A stretch of DNA of 18,497 nt from an uncultured Clostridia bacterium (GCA_949448405.1 CASTFX010000008.1:1-18497), one strand, 5' to 3'. Shown: positions 1 to 7,500, counted from the first letter of the stretch. Numbers and translations are program-made. Notes: generated from the sequence alone by a model not told the origin.

Positions 1-21
1 CAAGGCCTTATAGGCCGATAT

Positions 22-48
22 GAAAATCCCCCAGTTATACTGGGGGAT
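22..48 (-). terminator. Rho-independent terminator of mecA
   Basis: A perfect 9-bp inverted repeat (ATCCCCCAG at 26-34 paired with CTGGGGGAT at 40-48) encloses a 5-nt loop. On the minus strand the stem is followed by a short T run (ATTTTC). It lies about 20 bp beyond the mecA stop codon, so it fits an intrinsic terminator for the leftward gene. The + strand side has no good T tract. Confidence 0.8.
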
Positions 49-67
49 AATTATTGCGATAATTAAT

Positions 68-701
68 TTATGTAAAATATTCAATACAAGTTGATAAAGC
101 AGACTCTTTAATTACAAGTTTTCCATATTCTTTTATTTTACTCTCAAAAAGTTCAGAACTGTTAACGAAATGTGCAAATTCAGTAATAGAAGAGCACACA
201 AAATTTAGATTTTTAGAATTTACATCAATATTGCTAAGTATTAAATAGAAATTAGAATTATATTCATATAATTCTGAAGTTTTTGCAAAATTAGAAAGTT
301 CAGTTTCAATACCGAGTATTTTTAAGAAAATTACAAAAATCACAAAAAGCATCAAAACTATCGAAAGAATAGATAGTTTTCTCAAAATTTATTGTAGGAT
401 TTTTTCTCTTAATATGTAAAGTTTTTTTTCTAGTAAGTGCCTTTTCATCAGTCTTATGCTCAAATTTTGTAATTGTCAAGACAAAATGCCCATCGTTTAA
501 AGCTAGAGCTTCAATCATAATTCGGCAGTCATCAGTATTAAATCCAACTTCTTCATCTGCTTTATTAAGCATGTCTAAAAATATATCTTGAGATTCAAGA
601 GAATTAGACATAAAACTATGAAGGTCCAAATTTCTTTCATTTAAATCATCCATATTCAAAGTAATACGTATTTTATTATCATTAAGTTTTTCAATTTTCA
701 T
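68..701 (-). CDS. mecA: Adaptor protein MecA, interrupted by one +1 frame break at a CGG codon
   Basis: MecA is the substrate adaptor that delivers proteins to the ClpC-ClpP protease in low-GC Gram-positives. The N-terminal part (residues 1 to about 82) has the family pattern: MKIEKLNDNKIRIT at the start, then a DLH-SFM-S-ES-D-F-DML segment and an acidic EVGFNTDD stretch. The C-terminal part (LYEYNSNFYLIL, then EYGKLVIKE) matches the second MecA domain but lies in another frame. Read strictly, the gene stops after 131 aa (stop at 306-308). Skipping one base near 314, the C of an in-frame CGG, joins the halves into a 210-aa protein of normal family length. Dropping one A of the A5 run at 319-323 would also restore the frame, giving KIL instead of KNT at the junction. 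The start is the ATG at 699-701, with GGAAGG about 14 nt upstream, which is rather far. The gene is monocistronic, with a terminator at 22-48. Identity is confident; the meaning of the break is not. Confidence 0.85.
312..314 (-). other. Candidate +1 recoding site in mecA (CGG codon 130, then GGT)
   Basis: On the minus strand the zero frame reads ACT CGG TAT TGA. Skipping the C gives ACT GGT ATT GAA and continues into the MecA C-terminal domain. This is the only in-frame CGG in mecA. CGA (codon 60) and CGT (codon 12) in the same gene are read through normally. The nearby A5 run makes the exact point of the shift less certain here than in mreD or mrdA. Confidence 0.45.
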
Positions 702-735
702 TAATAAAAATCATTCCTTCCTGCAACACAAATTT

Positions 736-741
736 ATTATA
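736..741 (-). promoter_or_regulatory. Likely -10 box of the mecA promoter
   Basis: The minus strand reads TATAAT about 35 bp upstream of the mecA start codon. No convincing TTGACA-like -35 box lies 16-18 bp further upstream, so only the -10 element is called. Confidence 0.4.
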
Positions 742-857
742 TGCGAATTGCAAAGTTGTTTTTCATTTCTTATCTTATATTATACTACGAATAGTTAAAA
801 AAAGAAATAATAAAATTATGGAAAAATATAATTCTTTAAAGGTTTTTCTCTAAATAC

Positions 858-886
858 TTGAAAAATATTGCATATGCATATATAAT
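858..886 (+). promoter_or_regulatory. Sigma-A promoter of the DUF4321-radC-mreBCD-mrdA-minC operon
   Basis: TTGAAA at 858-863 and a perfect TATAAT at 881-886 are separated by exactly 17 bp. The first gene starts 35 bp downstream, behind an AGGAGG at 906-911. No other strong promoter or terminator is seen before minC, so this is probably the main promoter of the seven-gene operon. Confidence 0.8.
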
Positions 887-921
887 ATATACGGAAAAAA
901 GAATTAGGAGGAACAAAAGAT

Positions 922-1179
922 ATGGCAACAAAAGGAAAAAGTTCATGGATATTAATTGTATTTCTATTAGCAGGAATAGTACTTGGAGGATTAATTGGAG
1001 AAGTTGCAGCAAATGTAGATTTTTTATGGTGGCTTGGATATGGACAAACCTTTGGGCTAACAGAACCACTAGTATTAGATTTAAAAGTTATAATTTTAAC
1101 TTTTGCTTTGCAATTCAAGATAAATATAGCAAGTATATTAGGAGTTGCAATAGCAATATTTGTGTATAGAAAAACCTAA
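922..1179 (+). CDS. DUF4321 family small membrane protein
   Basis: This is an 85-aa protein with two predicted membrane segments. The first, at about residues 9-29, contains the glycine-rich stretch LAGIVLGGLIGEV. The second, at about residues 60-81, ends just before a basic tail (YRKT). The size and the first segment match DUF4321, a Clostridia membrane family of unknown function. The start is supported by AGGAGG at 906-911 with 10-nt spacing. It is the first gene of the operon, 41 bp ahead of radC, a common position for this family next to maf/radC/mreB genes. Family assignment is from recall of the pattern; no specific function can be stated. Confidence 0.75.
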   Translation: MATKGKSSWILIVFLLAGIVLGGLIGEVAANVDFLWWLGYGQTFGLTEPLVLDLKVIILTFALQFKINIASILGVAIAIFVYRKT

Positions 1180-1220
1180 TGACTAAAATGGGGGCTTAAA
1201 TTATTTATAGGAGGGGTTAT

Positions 1221-1922
1221 ATGACCTTAAAAATGAAAGAGCTTCCATCATCAGAAAGGCCTTATGAAAAATTAGAAATTTATGGGGTAAAAAAGTTATC
1301 AAATTCAGAATTATTGTCAATAATAATAAAAAATGGAACAAAAGAAGATAGTGCAATTACACTTGCACAAAAGGTATTAAGCCTAAACAAAACTAAAAAT
1401 TGCAATGATTTAAGATTTCTTCAAGATATATCAATAGAAGAATTATCAAAAATCAAGGGAATAGGTAAAGTAAAAGCAATACAAATAATAGCAGCATGTG
1501 AAATAGCAAAAAGGATATCTAATCCGATTAATGTACAAAAAATTAAGATGAAAAGTTCACAAGATGTAGCAAATCTATTAATGAACGAGTTAAGATACGA
1601 AAAAAGAGAAGTAGCAAAAATAGTACTTTTAAACACAAAAAATCTTATACAGAAAATTATAGATATATCATATGGAGGATCTAATTTTACAATGCTTGAT
1701 CCAAAAGATATATTTGTCGAAGCTATAAAAATAGGAGCACCCAAAATTATAGTAGTACATAATCATCCCAGCGGAGACCCCACACCAAGTCTAGAGGATT
1801 TTGAGTTAACAAAAAGACTAATTGAAGCAGCAAAAATCTTAGGACTTGAGATATTAGATCATATAGTGATTGCAGAAGAAGGCTGCGAAAGTATTATGAA
1901 ATATATAAATGACAAAAGATAG
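1221..1922 (+). CDS. radC: RadC family JAB/MPN-domain protein (DNA repair protein RadC, UPF0758)
   Basis: The protein is 233 aa, the usual RadC length. The N-terminus carries the family opening (MKELPSSERPYEKL), followed by a helix-hairpin-helix region with KIKGIGKVKA around residues 78-87. The C-terminal half is a JAB1/MPN domain. The metal-binding JAMM signature is intact: H180-N-H182, then PSGDPTP, S190 and D193. RadC was named from a repair phenotype, but its enzymatic role is unresolved; the JAMM fold suggests a metalloprotease-like or nucleic-acid-linked activity. AGGAGGGG at 1209-1216 supports the start. The gene sits directly upstream of mreB, the classic Firmicutes arrangement, and stops 34 bp before the mreB start. 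Confidence 0.93.
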   Translation: MTLKMKELPSSERPYEKLEIYGVKKLSNSELLSIIIKNGTKEDSAITLAQKVLSLNKTKNCNDLRFLQDISIEELSKIKGIGKVKAIQIIAACEIAKRISNPINVQKIKMKSSQDVANLLMNELRYEKREVAKIVLLNTKNLIQKIIDISYGGSNFTMLDPKDIFVEAIKIGAPKIIVVHNHPSGDPTPSLEDFELTKRLIEAAKILGLEILDHIVIAEEGCESIMKYINDKR

Positions 1923-1956
1923 AGTAAAACTAAAAATTTGGAAAGGAAGAAGAAAA

Positions 1957-2988
1957 ATGAAACTTTTTAATTTTGGCTCAAAAGATCTTGGCATAGATTT
2001 AGGAACAGCTAACATACTTGTAACTTTAAAAGGAAAGGGAATAATACTGAATGAACCTTCAGTAGTTGCAATAGACAGAAAAACAGGTGCAATAAAGGCA
2101 ACAGGAAATGAAGCAAAAGAAATGCTTGGTAGAACACCAGAACAAATAAAAGCTGTAAGACCATTAAAAGACGGAGTTATTGCAGATTTTACAGCAACTA
2201 GACTTATGCTTAAAAATCTTATGGAGAAAATAGCAACAAGATATAAGATAGGTAAACCAAGAGTAGTTGTAGGAGTTCCATCAGGAATTACAGAAGTTGA
2301 AGAAAGAGCTGTTGAAGAGTCTGTAATACATGCAGGAGCTAAAGAAGTATATTTAATTGAAGAGCCTATGGCAGCTGCTATAGGAAGTGGACTTGATGTA
2401 GCAGAGCCAAGTGGAAATATAATAGTTGATATTGGTGGAGGAACAACAGAAGTTGCAGTTATCTCACTTGGAGGGATAGTAGTAAGTAATTCATTAAGAA
2501 TTGCAGGAGACGAGCTAGATGAAGATATTGTTAACTATATAAAGAAAACATATAATACAGCAATTGGAGAGACTATTGCTGAAGAAATAAAAAAAGAAAT
2601 AGGATGCGCTCTACCTCTTATGACTGAAAAAACAATGCAAATAAAAGGAAGAGATTTAGCAACAGGACTTCCTAGAAACTTAAATATAACTTCAACAGAA
2701 GTACAAGTTGCAATGCAAGAGTCAATAAATGATATTATAGATATAATTAAAATAACACTTGAAAAGACACCACCAGAATTAGCTTCAGATATAATGGAAA
2801 AAGGTATTATAATAGCAGGTGGAGGAGCATTAATAGAAAATTTAGATAAACTAGTAAGCGAAAGAACAGGAATGCCTGTATTCGTTGCCGAAAATCCATT
2901 AGATAGCGTTGTAAAAGGAACAGGAAAGACATTAGAGGATTTAGAAAGATTAAAAACAGTATTAATGAATTCAAGAAAAAATAGATAA
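1957..2988 (+). CDS. mreB: Rod shape-determining protein MreB
   Basis: MreB is the bacterial actin that forms membrane-associated filaments and organises lateral wall synthesis by the elongasome. The protein is 343 aa. The ATP-binding actin signatures are all present: phosphate-1 (DLGTAN, residues 14-19), phosphate-2 (DIGGGTTE from residue 158) and the adenosine motif (AGGGALIE around 287-294). Acidic EEP and GDE motifs of the family are also seen. I chose the ATG at 1957 over the in-frame ATG at 1909. It gives the family N-terminus MKLFNFGSKDLGIDLG, has AAAGGAAG just upstream, and avoids an overlap with the radC coding end. The N-terminal LFNF segment is likely the membrane-binding element. 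mreC follows after 16 bp. Confidence 0.96.
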   Translation: MKLFNFGSKDLGIDLGTANILVTLKGKGIILNEPSVVAIDRKTGAIKATGNEAKEMLGRTPEQIKAVRPLKDGVIADFTATRLMLKNLMEKIATRYKIGKPRVVVGVPSGITEVEERAVEESVIHAGAKEVYLIEEPMAAAIGSGLDVAEPSGNIIVDIGGGTTEVAVISLGGIVVSNSLRIAGDELDEDIVNYIKKTYNTAIGETIAEEIKKEIGCALPLMTEKTMQIKGRDLATGLPRNLNITSTEVQVAMQESINDIIDIIKITLEKTPPELASDIMEKGIIIAGGGALIENLDKLVSERTGMPVFVAENPLDSVVKGTGKTLEDLERLKTVLMNSRKNR

Positions 2989-3004
2989 GAAAGGGTAATG
3001 CTAA

Positions 3005-3820
3005 GTGTATAATAAGAAAAAGACAGGAATTATAGGAATAATAATTACAGTAATAATATTAATACTACTAGTGTTTTTGTCAAACCTTAAATTAGAAAAT
3101 TTATCGTATATAGAAAATGCATTTAGCAAAATTGTTATGCCCATTCAAACAGGATATACTTATCTAAAAAATAAAGTTACGGGAAATACTAATTTCTTCA
3201 CAAATATGGATGATTTAAAATCAGAAAATGAAGACTTGAAAAAGCAAAATAGTGATTTAGAACAATCATTAAGAGAGCTTGAAATAATTAAAGCAGAGAA
3301 CGAAACATTAAAAGAGTATCTAGGACTTACACAAAAATATACAAATTATGCAACAAGACCTGCATATATAATCAGTAAAGATATAAGTAATTACAGCAAT
3401 ATTTTTGTAATTAATGCAGGTTCAAAAGATGGAATAGATGTCAACATGCCAGTAATTGCAGATGAAGGGCTAGTTGGATATGTAATATCTGTAACAGACA
3501 ATACTTCAAAAGTCCAAACAATAATAGATTCCTCAAGTTCTGTAACAGCAACTATTAGTACAACAGAAGACAGTATAATATGTAAAGGAAGCATAGACAA
3601 GGGAATGTTAAAAGCTACATATATACCGACAACGGCAGATGTTGCAGAAGGAGATATAATAGAAACTTCTGGAATGGGAGGAATATATCCAAAAGGAATA
3701 ACTATAGGTAAAATAAAAGAAACAATGCAAACTTCAAATATATTAGATAGATATGCTTTGATAGAACCAGCAGTGGACTTTAATAAACTTGAAACTGTTT
3801 TGGTAATAACAAACAAGTAG
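3005..3820 (+). CDS. mreC: Rod shape-determining protein MreC
   Basis: MreC is the bitopic scaffold that links MreB to the PBP2/RodA machinery outside the membrane. At 271 aa it is of normal family length. It has a short basic cytoplasmic start (YNKKKTG), a membrane helix at about residues 8-27, a coiled coil at about 66-106 (heptads rich in L, E and K), then the extracytoplasmic beta domain with typical motifs such as NAGSKDGI, GLVGYV and GGIYPKG. The start codon is GTG at 3005, preceded by AAAGGG with 9-nt spacing. An ATG at 2998 is in another frame and stops at once. mreD follows after 13 bp. Confidence 0.94.
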   Translation: MYNKKKTGIIGIIITVIILILLVFLSNLKLENLSYIENAFSKIVMPIQTGYTYLKNKVTGNTNFFTNMDDLKSENEDLKKQNSDLEQSLRELEIIKAENETLKEYLGLTQKYTNYATRPAYIISKDISNYSNIFVINAGSKDGIDVNMPVIADEGLVGYVISVTDNTSKVQTIIDSSSSVTATISTTEDSIICKGSIDKGMLKATYIPTTADVAEGDIIETSGMGGIYPKGITIGKIKETMQTSNILDRYALIEPAVDFNKLETVLVITNK

Positions 3821-3833
3821 GAAGTGAAGAAAA

Positions 3834-4368
3834 ATGAAAAAAACATTAACCATAATAATTTTATGTATAGCATATATTATGATTTATCTTCTTCAAATGA
3901 ACTTTTTTAGTTGGTTCACAATAGCAGGAATAAAGCCAAATTTATTTGTTATATTAGCATTATTCATAGGTTTGTATTCAGGAAGAAGGATGGGAGCTAT
4001 ACTTGGAACCATTTTTGGACTGGGAATTGACCTAATAGGAAACAATGTAATAGGTCAGACAGCAGTTATACTTGGTATAATAGGATTTCTCCGGAGGATA
4101 TTTAGATAAAAATTTATCAAAAGACAGTAAAATTACAGTTATTTTACTTGTAATGGGAGCAACGGCAGGATTTGAAATATTTATATATGTATATAAATCA
4201 ATGAGTATTCCTATGAATATTGAAATATGGGAGTTTATTAAAATATTAATAGTAGAGATTATATATAATGCATTAATAACAATAATACTCTATCCATTAA
4301 TGCAAAAATTAGGATACAAGATGGAGGAAATCTTTAAAAATCCACAGATACTTACAAGATATTTTTAA
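3834..4368 (+). CDS. mreD: Rod shape-determining protein MreD, interrupted by one +1 frame break at a CGG codon
   Basis: MreD is a small multi-pass membrane protein of the elongasome, encoded after mreB and mreC. The sequence shows five or so hydrophobic segments. The family-like GLYSGRRMGAILGTIFGLGIDLI segment spans about residues 47-69. In the zero frame it ends after 91 aa (TAA at 4107-4109), with codon 87 being CGG. If the C at 4091 or 4092 is skipped, the frame runs on as FLGGYLDKNLSKDSK and two more membrane segments, giving 177 aa, a normal MreD length. The expected family residues GG directly follow the skip. The start has AGGAAGTGA 6-7 nt upstream. No second start with a ribosome binding site exists for the downstream part, so two separate proteins are unlikely. 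mrdA begins 19 bp after the stop. Confidence 0.88.
4092..4095 (+). other. Candidate +1 recoding site in mreD (CTC CGG A)
   Basis: The zero frame reads TTT CTC CGG AGG and stops five codons after CGG. Reading CGGA as one glycine, or skipping C4092, gives F-L-G-G-Y-L, which fits MreD. This is the only in-frame CGG in the gene; other CGG strings, such as at 4145, straddle codons. Confidence 0.5.
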
Positions 4369-4387
4369 ATTATAGGAAGGAGAAAAG

Positions 4388-6500
4388 TTGGAAAAATATA
4401 GGAAAAGTAAACAACCAAATACTAATTTAAGATATAATACTTTGAGTGCTTTAGTATATGTAATAGGAATTGTACTATTAATGCAACTTTTTAATCTTCA
4501 AATAATAAATGGAGCATCTTACAGGGAAACATCAAACACAAGATTAACTAGAGAAAGTGTACTTTATGCATCTAGAGGATACATATTAGATAGGAATGGT
4601 AATGAGCTTGCTACAACAGAGATGACATTTTCGTTAGAGATATATAAAACAAAATTAGATTCCAAGATATTAAACGAAACAGCTCTGAGAATAGTAAACA
4701 CATTAGAGCAAAATGGAGATAGTTATACAGATACATTACCAATAAAAGTAAATCCATTTGAATATAATTTTTCAAATGAAGAAAGAAAGAAGAAATGGCT
4801 AGCAAATTATAAGCTAGATGAAAATACAACACCAGAAGAAGCTTTTAATTATTTAAAGAAAAAATATGACATAGAAAATGAAGATCCACTAGAGGCAAGA
4901 AAAATATTAGTAATAAGGTATAGAATAAGTTCAGAAGGATATAGTGCAACTAAGTCACTTACAATATCTAATAATATATCTAGAAAAAGTGCATTGGAAT
5001 TTAACGAGCAAAGTGATAAATATCCAGGAGTAACAGTAGGGCAAAGCTCAAAAAGAGTCTATGGAAATAAAGAACTTGCATCACATATAATTGGATATAT
5101 AAATTCAATAACTCCAAAACAATATGATGAGAATAAAGACAAAGGCTATCTTATGAGCGACATATATGGACAAACTGGGATAGAATACATTTTTGAAAAC
5201 TATTTAAAAGGAAAAAATGGAATAAAACAGATAGATATGTCTGTTGATGGAAGCATAGTAAATGAATATGTTTCAGAAGAAGCTATACAAGGTTCTGATG
5301 TTGTTCTAACAATCGATGCCAACTTACAAGCAATAACTGAACAGGCATTAGAAAACACAATTAATGATATAAGAAATGGTGTGCATGGAAGTAGCAAGCA
5401 ATATGATGCAGATGCAGGTGCAATCGTAGTAATGGATGTACATTCTGGAGAAGTTCTCGCAATGGCAAGTTATCCAGATTATGACCCAAGTGTTTGGGTA
5501 GGTGGAATAAGTCAAGCAAAATATGATGAACTAAAGCAAAATGATGCCTTATTCAATAGAGCTATAGCTGGAACATATGCACCAGGTTCAACTTATAAAA
5601 TGGTTACAGCATTAGCAGCGCTTCAAACAGAGGCAGTAACGTTAAATGAGAAAGTAAATGATTCAGGACCATATCCGAGAGGGCATAACCCATCTTGCTG
5701 GCTATATAGACAATCACATAGAACACATGGATACTTAAACGTAACAGATGCTATCAAACATTCTTGTAACTATTTCTTTTATGAAATGGGATATAGAATG
5801 GGGATAGAAAACTTAAATAAATATGCAACAGCTTTTGGACTAGGAAGGAAAACGGGAATAGAGCTAACAGGAGAAAATTCAGGAATTCTTGCAAACCCAG
5901 AACTTTCAAAATCTAAAGGAGAAACTTGGACAGTAGGATATACATTGAATGCTTCTATAGGGCAAGGAGATAATAATTTTACTCCTATCCAAATGGCTAA
6001 GTATTTAAGTATATTAGTAAATGGCGGAAGACAGATAAATCCTACAATTATAAAATCTATAATAAACGCAGATGGAAGTGAAGTATCAAAACAAGAAATA
6101 CGCCAAAGTGTTAATTCAAAACTAGGGCTAAATTTAGAAGAACAAGAAGATATAAATATTAAAAAGGAAAATTTGGATGCAATACTTGAGGGAATGCGAG
6201 ATGTTACAAGTGAAGTAGGAGGAACAGCTTATAGTATATTTAAAGACTTCAATATAAAAGTTGGAGGAAAGACAGGTTCAGCACAAAAAGGTGCTACTAG
6301 TGCAGCAAATGCATGGTTTGTTGGATTTGCACCATATGATAACCCAGAGATTGCAATAGCAGTAATAATAGAAAATCGGTGGTTCAGGAAGTTTATCATG
6401 TTATGCTGCAAAAGATATAATTGCACAGTATTTTGGAATGAATGAAACACAAGTAGAAGGAAATGTAACAGCATTACCGAATACAGAGAGTGATAATTAA
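4388..6500 (+). CDS. mrdA: Penicillin-binding protein 2, elongasome transpeptidase, with one +1 frame break at a CGG codon near the C-terminus
   Basis: This class B PBP cross-links peptidoglycan during cell elongation together with RodA and MreBCD. The start is TTG at 4388, behind GGAAGGAG. A membrane anchor lies at about residues 19-40, then the dimerisation domain, then the transpeptidase domain. All three catalytic motifs are present: S401-T-Y-K404 (acylated serine), S459-C-N461, and K628-T-G630. The zero frame leaves the family pattern at codon 664 (CGG) and stops after 685 aa. Skipping C6377 gives ENGGSGSLS, the normal conserved stretch after KTG, and ends at 6498-6500 as a 703-aa protein. 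Because the break lies 36 residues past KTG, the zero-frame product keeps all catalytic motifs but has an aberrant tail of 22 residues. It is the sixth gene of the operon. Identity is certain; whether both products are made is unknown. Confidence 0.92.
6377..6380 (+). other. Candidate +1 recoding site in mrdA (AAT CGG T)
   Basis: The zero frame reads GAA AAT CGG TGG TTC AGG. Skipping C6377 gives GAA AAT GGT GGT TCA GGA, the ENGGSG stretch that is highly typical of PBP transpeptidases. It is the only in-frame CGG of the gene, while a CGC arginine codon (6101-6103) is read through normally. Confidence 0.55.
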
Positions 6501-6523
6501 AATTTATAAAAGGAGAAATAAAA

Positions 6524-6949
6524 ATGGAAGAAAATAATAATGAGGAAATCACTAAAAAGAAGGAATTAGGTTTGCACACAATAGAGAAATCTTTTAATAG
6601 GCAAATAGATGAATCTATAATGAAGCTACATAGCGGTTCATTAAGATCAGGAAACAGGATAGAGTTTGAAGGAAGTTTAGTAATACTTGGAGATGTAAAT
6701 GCAGGTGCAGAAGTAATAGCAGAAGAACACGTTATAGTACTAGGTACTTTGAGGGGATTAGCTCATGCAGGTGCAAAAGGAAATAAAAATGCTATAATTG
6801 CTGCTGATTCAATAGAGTCTGCTCAAGTAAGAATAGCTGATATAATTAAAGAGATTGAGAGACCAGAAGAGAGTGAGGAAGAATTGCTAGAAGAAGTTGC
6901 TATAAAGAAAAAGGCTTTTGTGAAAGATAATAATATAGAATTGGAATAA
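6524..6949 (+). CDS. minC: MinC C-terminal-domain-only septum site protein
   Basis: MinC with MinD blocks FtsZ assembly away from midcell. The 141-aa product has only the C-terminal beta-helix domain (about residues 37-107) with family motifs LRSGNRIEFEGSLVILGDV, NAGAEV, GTLRGLAHAGA and AIIAA. This domain dimerises and binds MinD. The N-terminal FtsZ-inhibiting domain, about 100 residues in typical MinC, is absent: only 23 bp separate this start from the mrdA stop, so it cannot be hidden upstream. AGGAG at 6511-6515 with 8-nt spacing supports the ATG. The C-terminus is a charged tail rich in E and K, unlike standard MinC. No minD follows; the operon ends at a palindromic element 5 bp downstream. 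It may be a reduced MinC, or a MinC_C protein with another job. Confidence 0.8.
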   Translation: MEENNNEEITKKKELGLHTIEKSFNRQIDESIMKLHSGSLRSGNRIEFEGSLVILGDVNAGAEVIAEEHVIVLGTLRGLAHAGAKGNKNAIIAADSIESAQVRIADIIKEIERPEESEEELLEEVAIKKKAFVKDNNIELE

Positions 6950-6953
6950 CATA

Positions 6954-7123
6954 TAAAAAGAGAAAGTTTTAAAATTTATTTTCTCCTTGTTGGTCGTCTC
7001 CTTAGAAACTGTAAAGCTTTTTAAGAGAAAAATTGCTAACGCAATTTCTCTATGCTTAATAGTTTCTGTAGTCGCTCCCATGCTACGCGTCGCTACATAA
7101 ATTTTAAATTCTTTCTCTTTTTA
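6954..7123. repeat. 170-bp nested palindromic element, MITE-like
   Basis: Imperfect terminal inverted repeats of about 27 bp (6954-6980 and 7097-7123) share a perfect outer 13 bp, TAAAAAGAGAAAG, and one small gap. Inside, 7004-7017 pairs with 7054-7067 (AGAAACT arms), and an inner hairpin 7024-7036/7041-7051 has a TAAC loop and the GCAATTTCTCT arm. A more GC-rich segment (7068-7096) lies on one side only. It starts 5 bp after minC and separates it from a convergent gene. It could be a miniature transposable element, a bidirectional terminator, or both. No clear target-site duplication was found. It has no credible coding content. Confidence 0.6.
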
Positions 7124-7158
7124 CTTTTTAATCAATTATAGAATTTATTAATTAAATA

Positions 7159-7500
7159 CTAAGAAAGTAAAAGTAGTATTAGTGCGATAAATAGGCTTTG
7201 GTCTTGGACTCCTTCTGTATATAAGAAAAATATTAGAGAGATTAAAAGTAAATCGTCAAAAAATAATTTGATTCCAAAGATTTCGAAAATTGGCTTCTGA
7301 TTTTCAGTCTTTGGAGTTTCTTTCTTATTAACATTAGTTTTATTGTTTAATGAATTACTTTTATTTTTTTCATTTTCACAATTGTAATTTGGTTTTTTAG
7401 TATAAGGGTTATTATAATAATTTGGATTTCTATAGGGACTTGGGATAAATCTATTAGGGGGATAATACCCAAAGGCGGGTCTATAAAGAATAGGTTCCAT
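7159..7500 (-). CDS. Uncharacterised 113-aa protein, Tyr/Asn/Pro-rich N-terminus and hydrophobic C-terminus
   Basis: I do not recognise a named family. The N-terminal 40 residues are rich in Y, P, N and R (for example YYPPNRFIPSPYRNPNYYNN). A low-complexity K/N/E/T linker follows. The C-terminus, about residues 78-113, has FFDDLLLISLIFFLYTEGVQ and ends LILLLLS. It looks like one or two short membrane segments around a small turn. Its ATG overlaps the stop of the upstream 126-aa gene by one base (TAATG), so translation is probably coupled. It is the last gene of a three-gene leftward cluster. The Tyr/Asn/Pro-rich head resembles small spore-coat-type proteins, and a sigma-K-like promoter lies upstream, but a spore role is inference only. 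Confidence 0.72.
   Translation of the reverse strand: MEPILYRPAFGYYPPNRFIPSPYRNPNYYNNPYTKKPNYNCENEKNKSNSLNNKTNVNKKETPKTENQKPIFEIFGIKLFFDDLLLISLIFFLYTEGVQDQSLFIALILLLLS

Noticed and set aside
1909..1956. Upstream ATG at 1909 as the mreB start
   Set aside because: It would overlap the radC end and add 16 basic residues not found in MreB; the ATG at 1957 has its own ribosome binding site and gives the family N-terminus.
4388..5397. Antisense reading frames within mrdA, the surface proteins and mreC
   Set aside because: They lack ribosome binding sites, overlap strongly supported genes, and show the hydrophobic or Ser-rich composition expected of shadows of AT-rich coding sequence.
306..6445. 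mecA, mreD and mrdA as ordinary decayed pseudogenes
   Set aside because: No other damage is present in these genes. All shifts are single +1 events at CGG and the restored proteins have normal length and motifs. Independent decay would not target one rare codon three times. Assembly error remains possible and is noted in the findings.
6887..7081. A 64-aa minus-strand reading frame crossing the palindromic element
   Set aside because: It starts inside the element with no ribosome binding site, is largely translated from the inverted repeats, and then runs antisense into minC. It is better explained as a by-product of the repeat.
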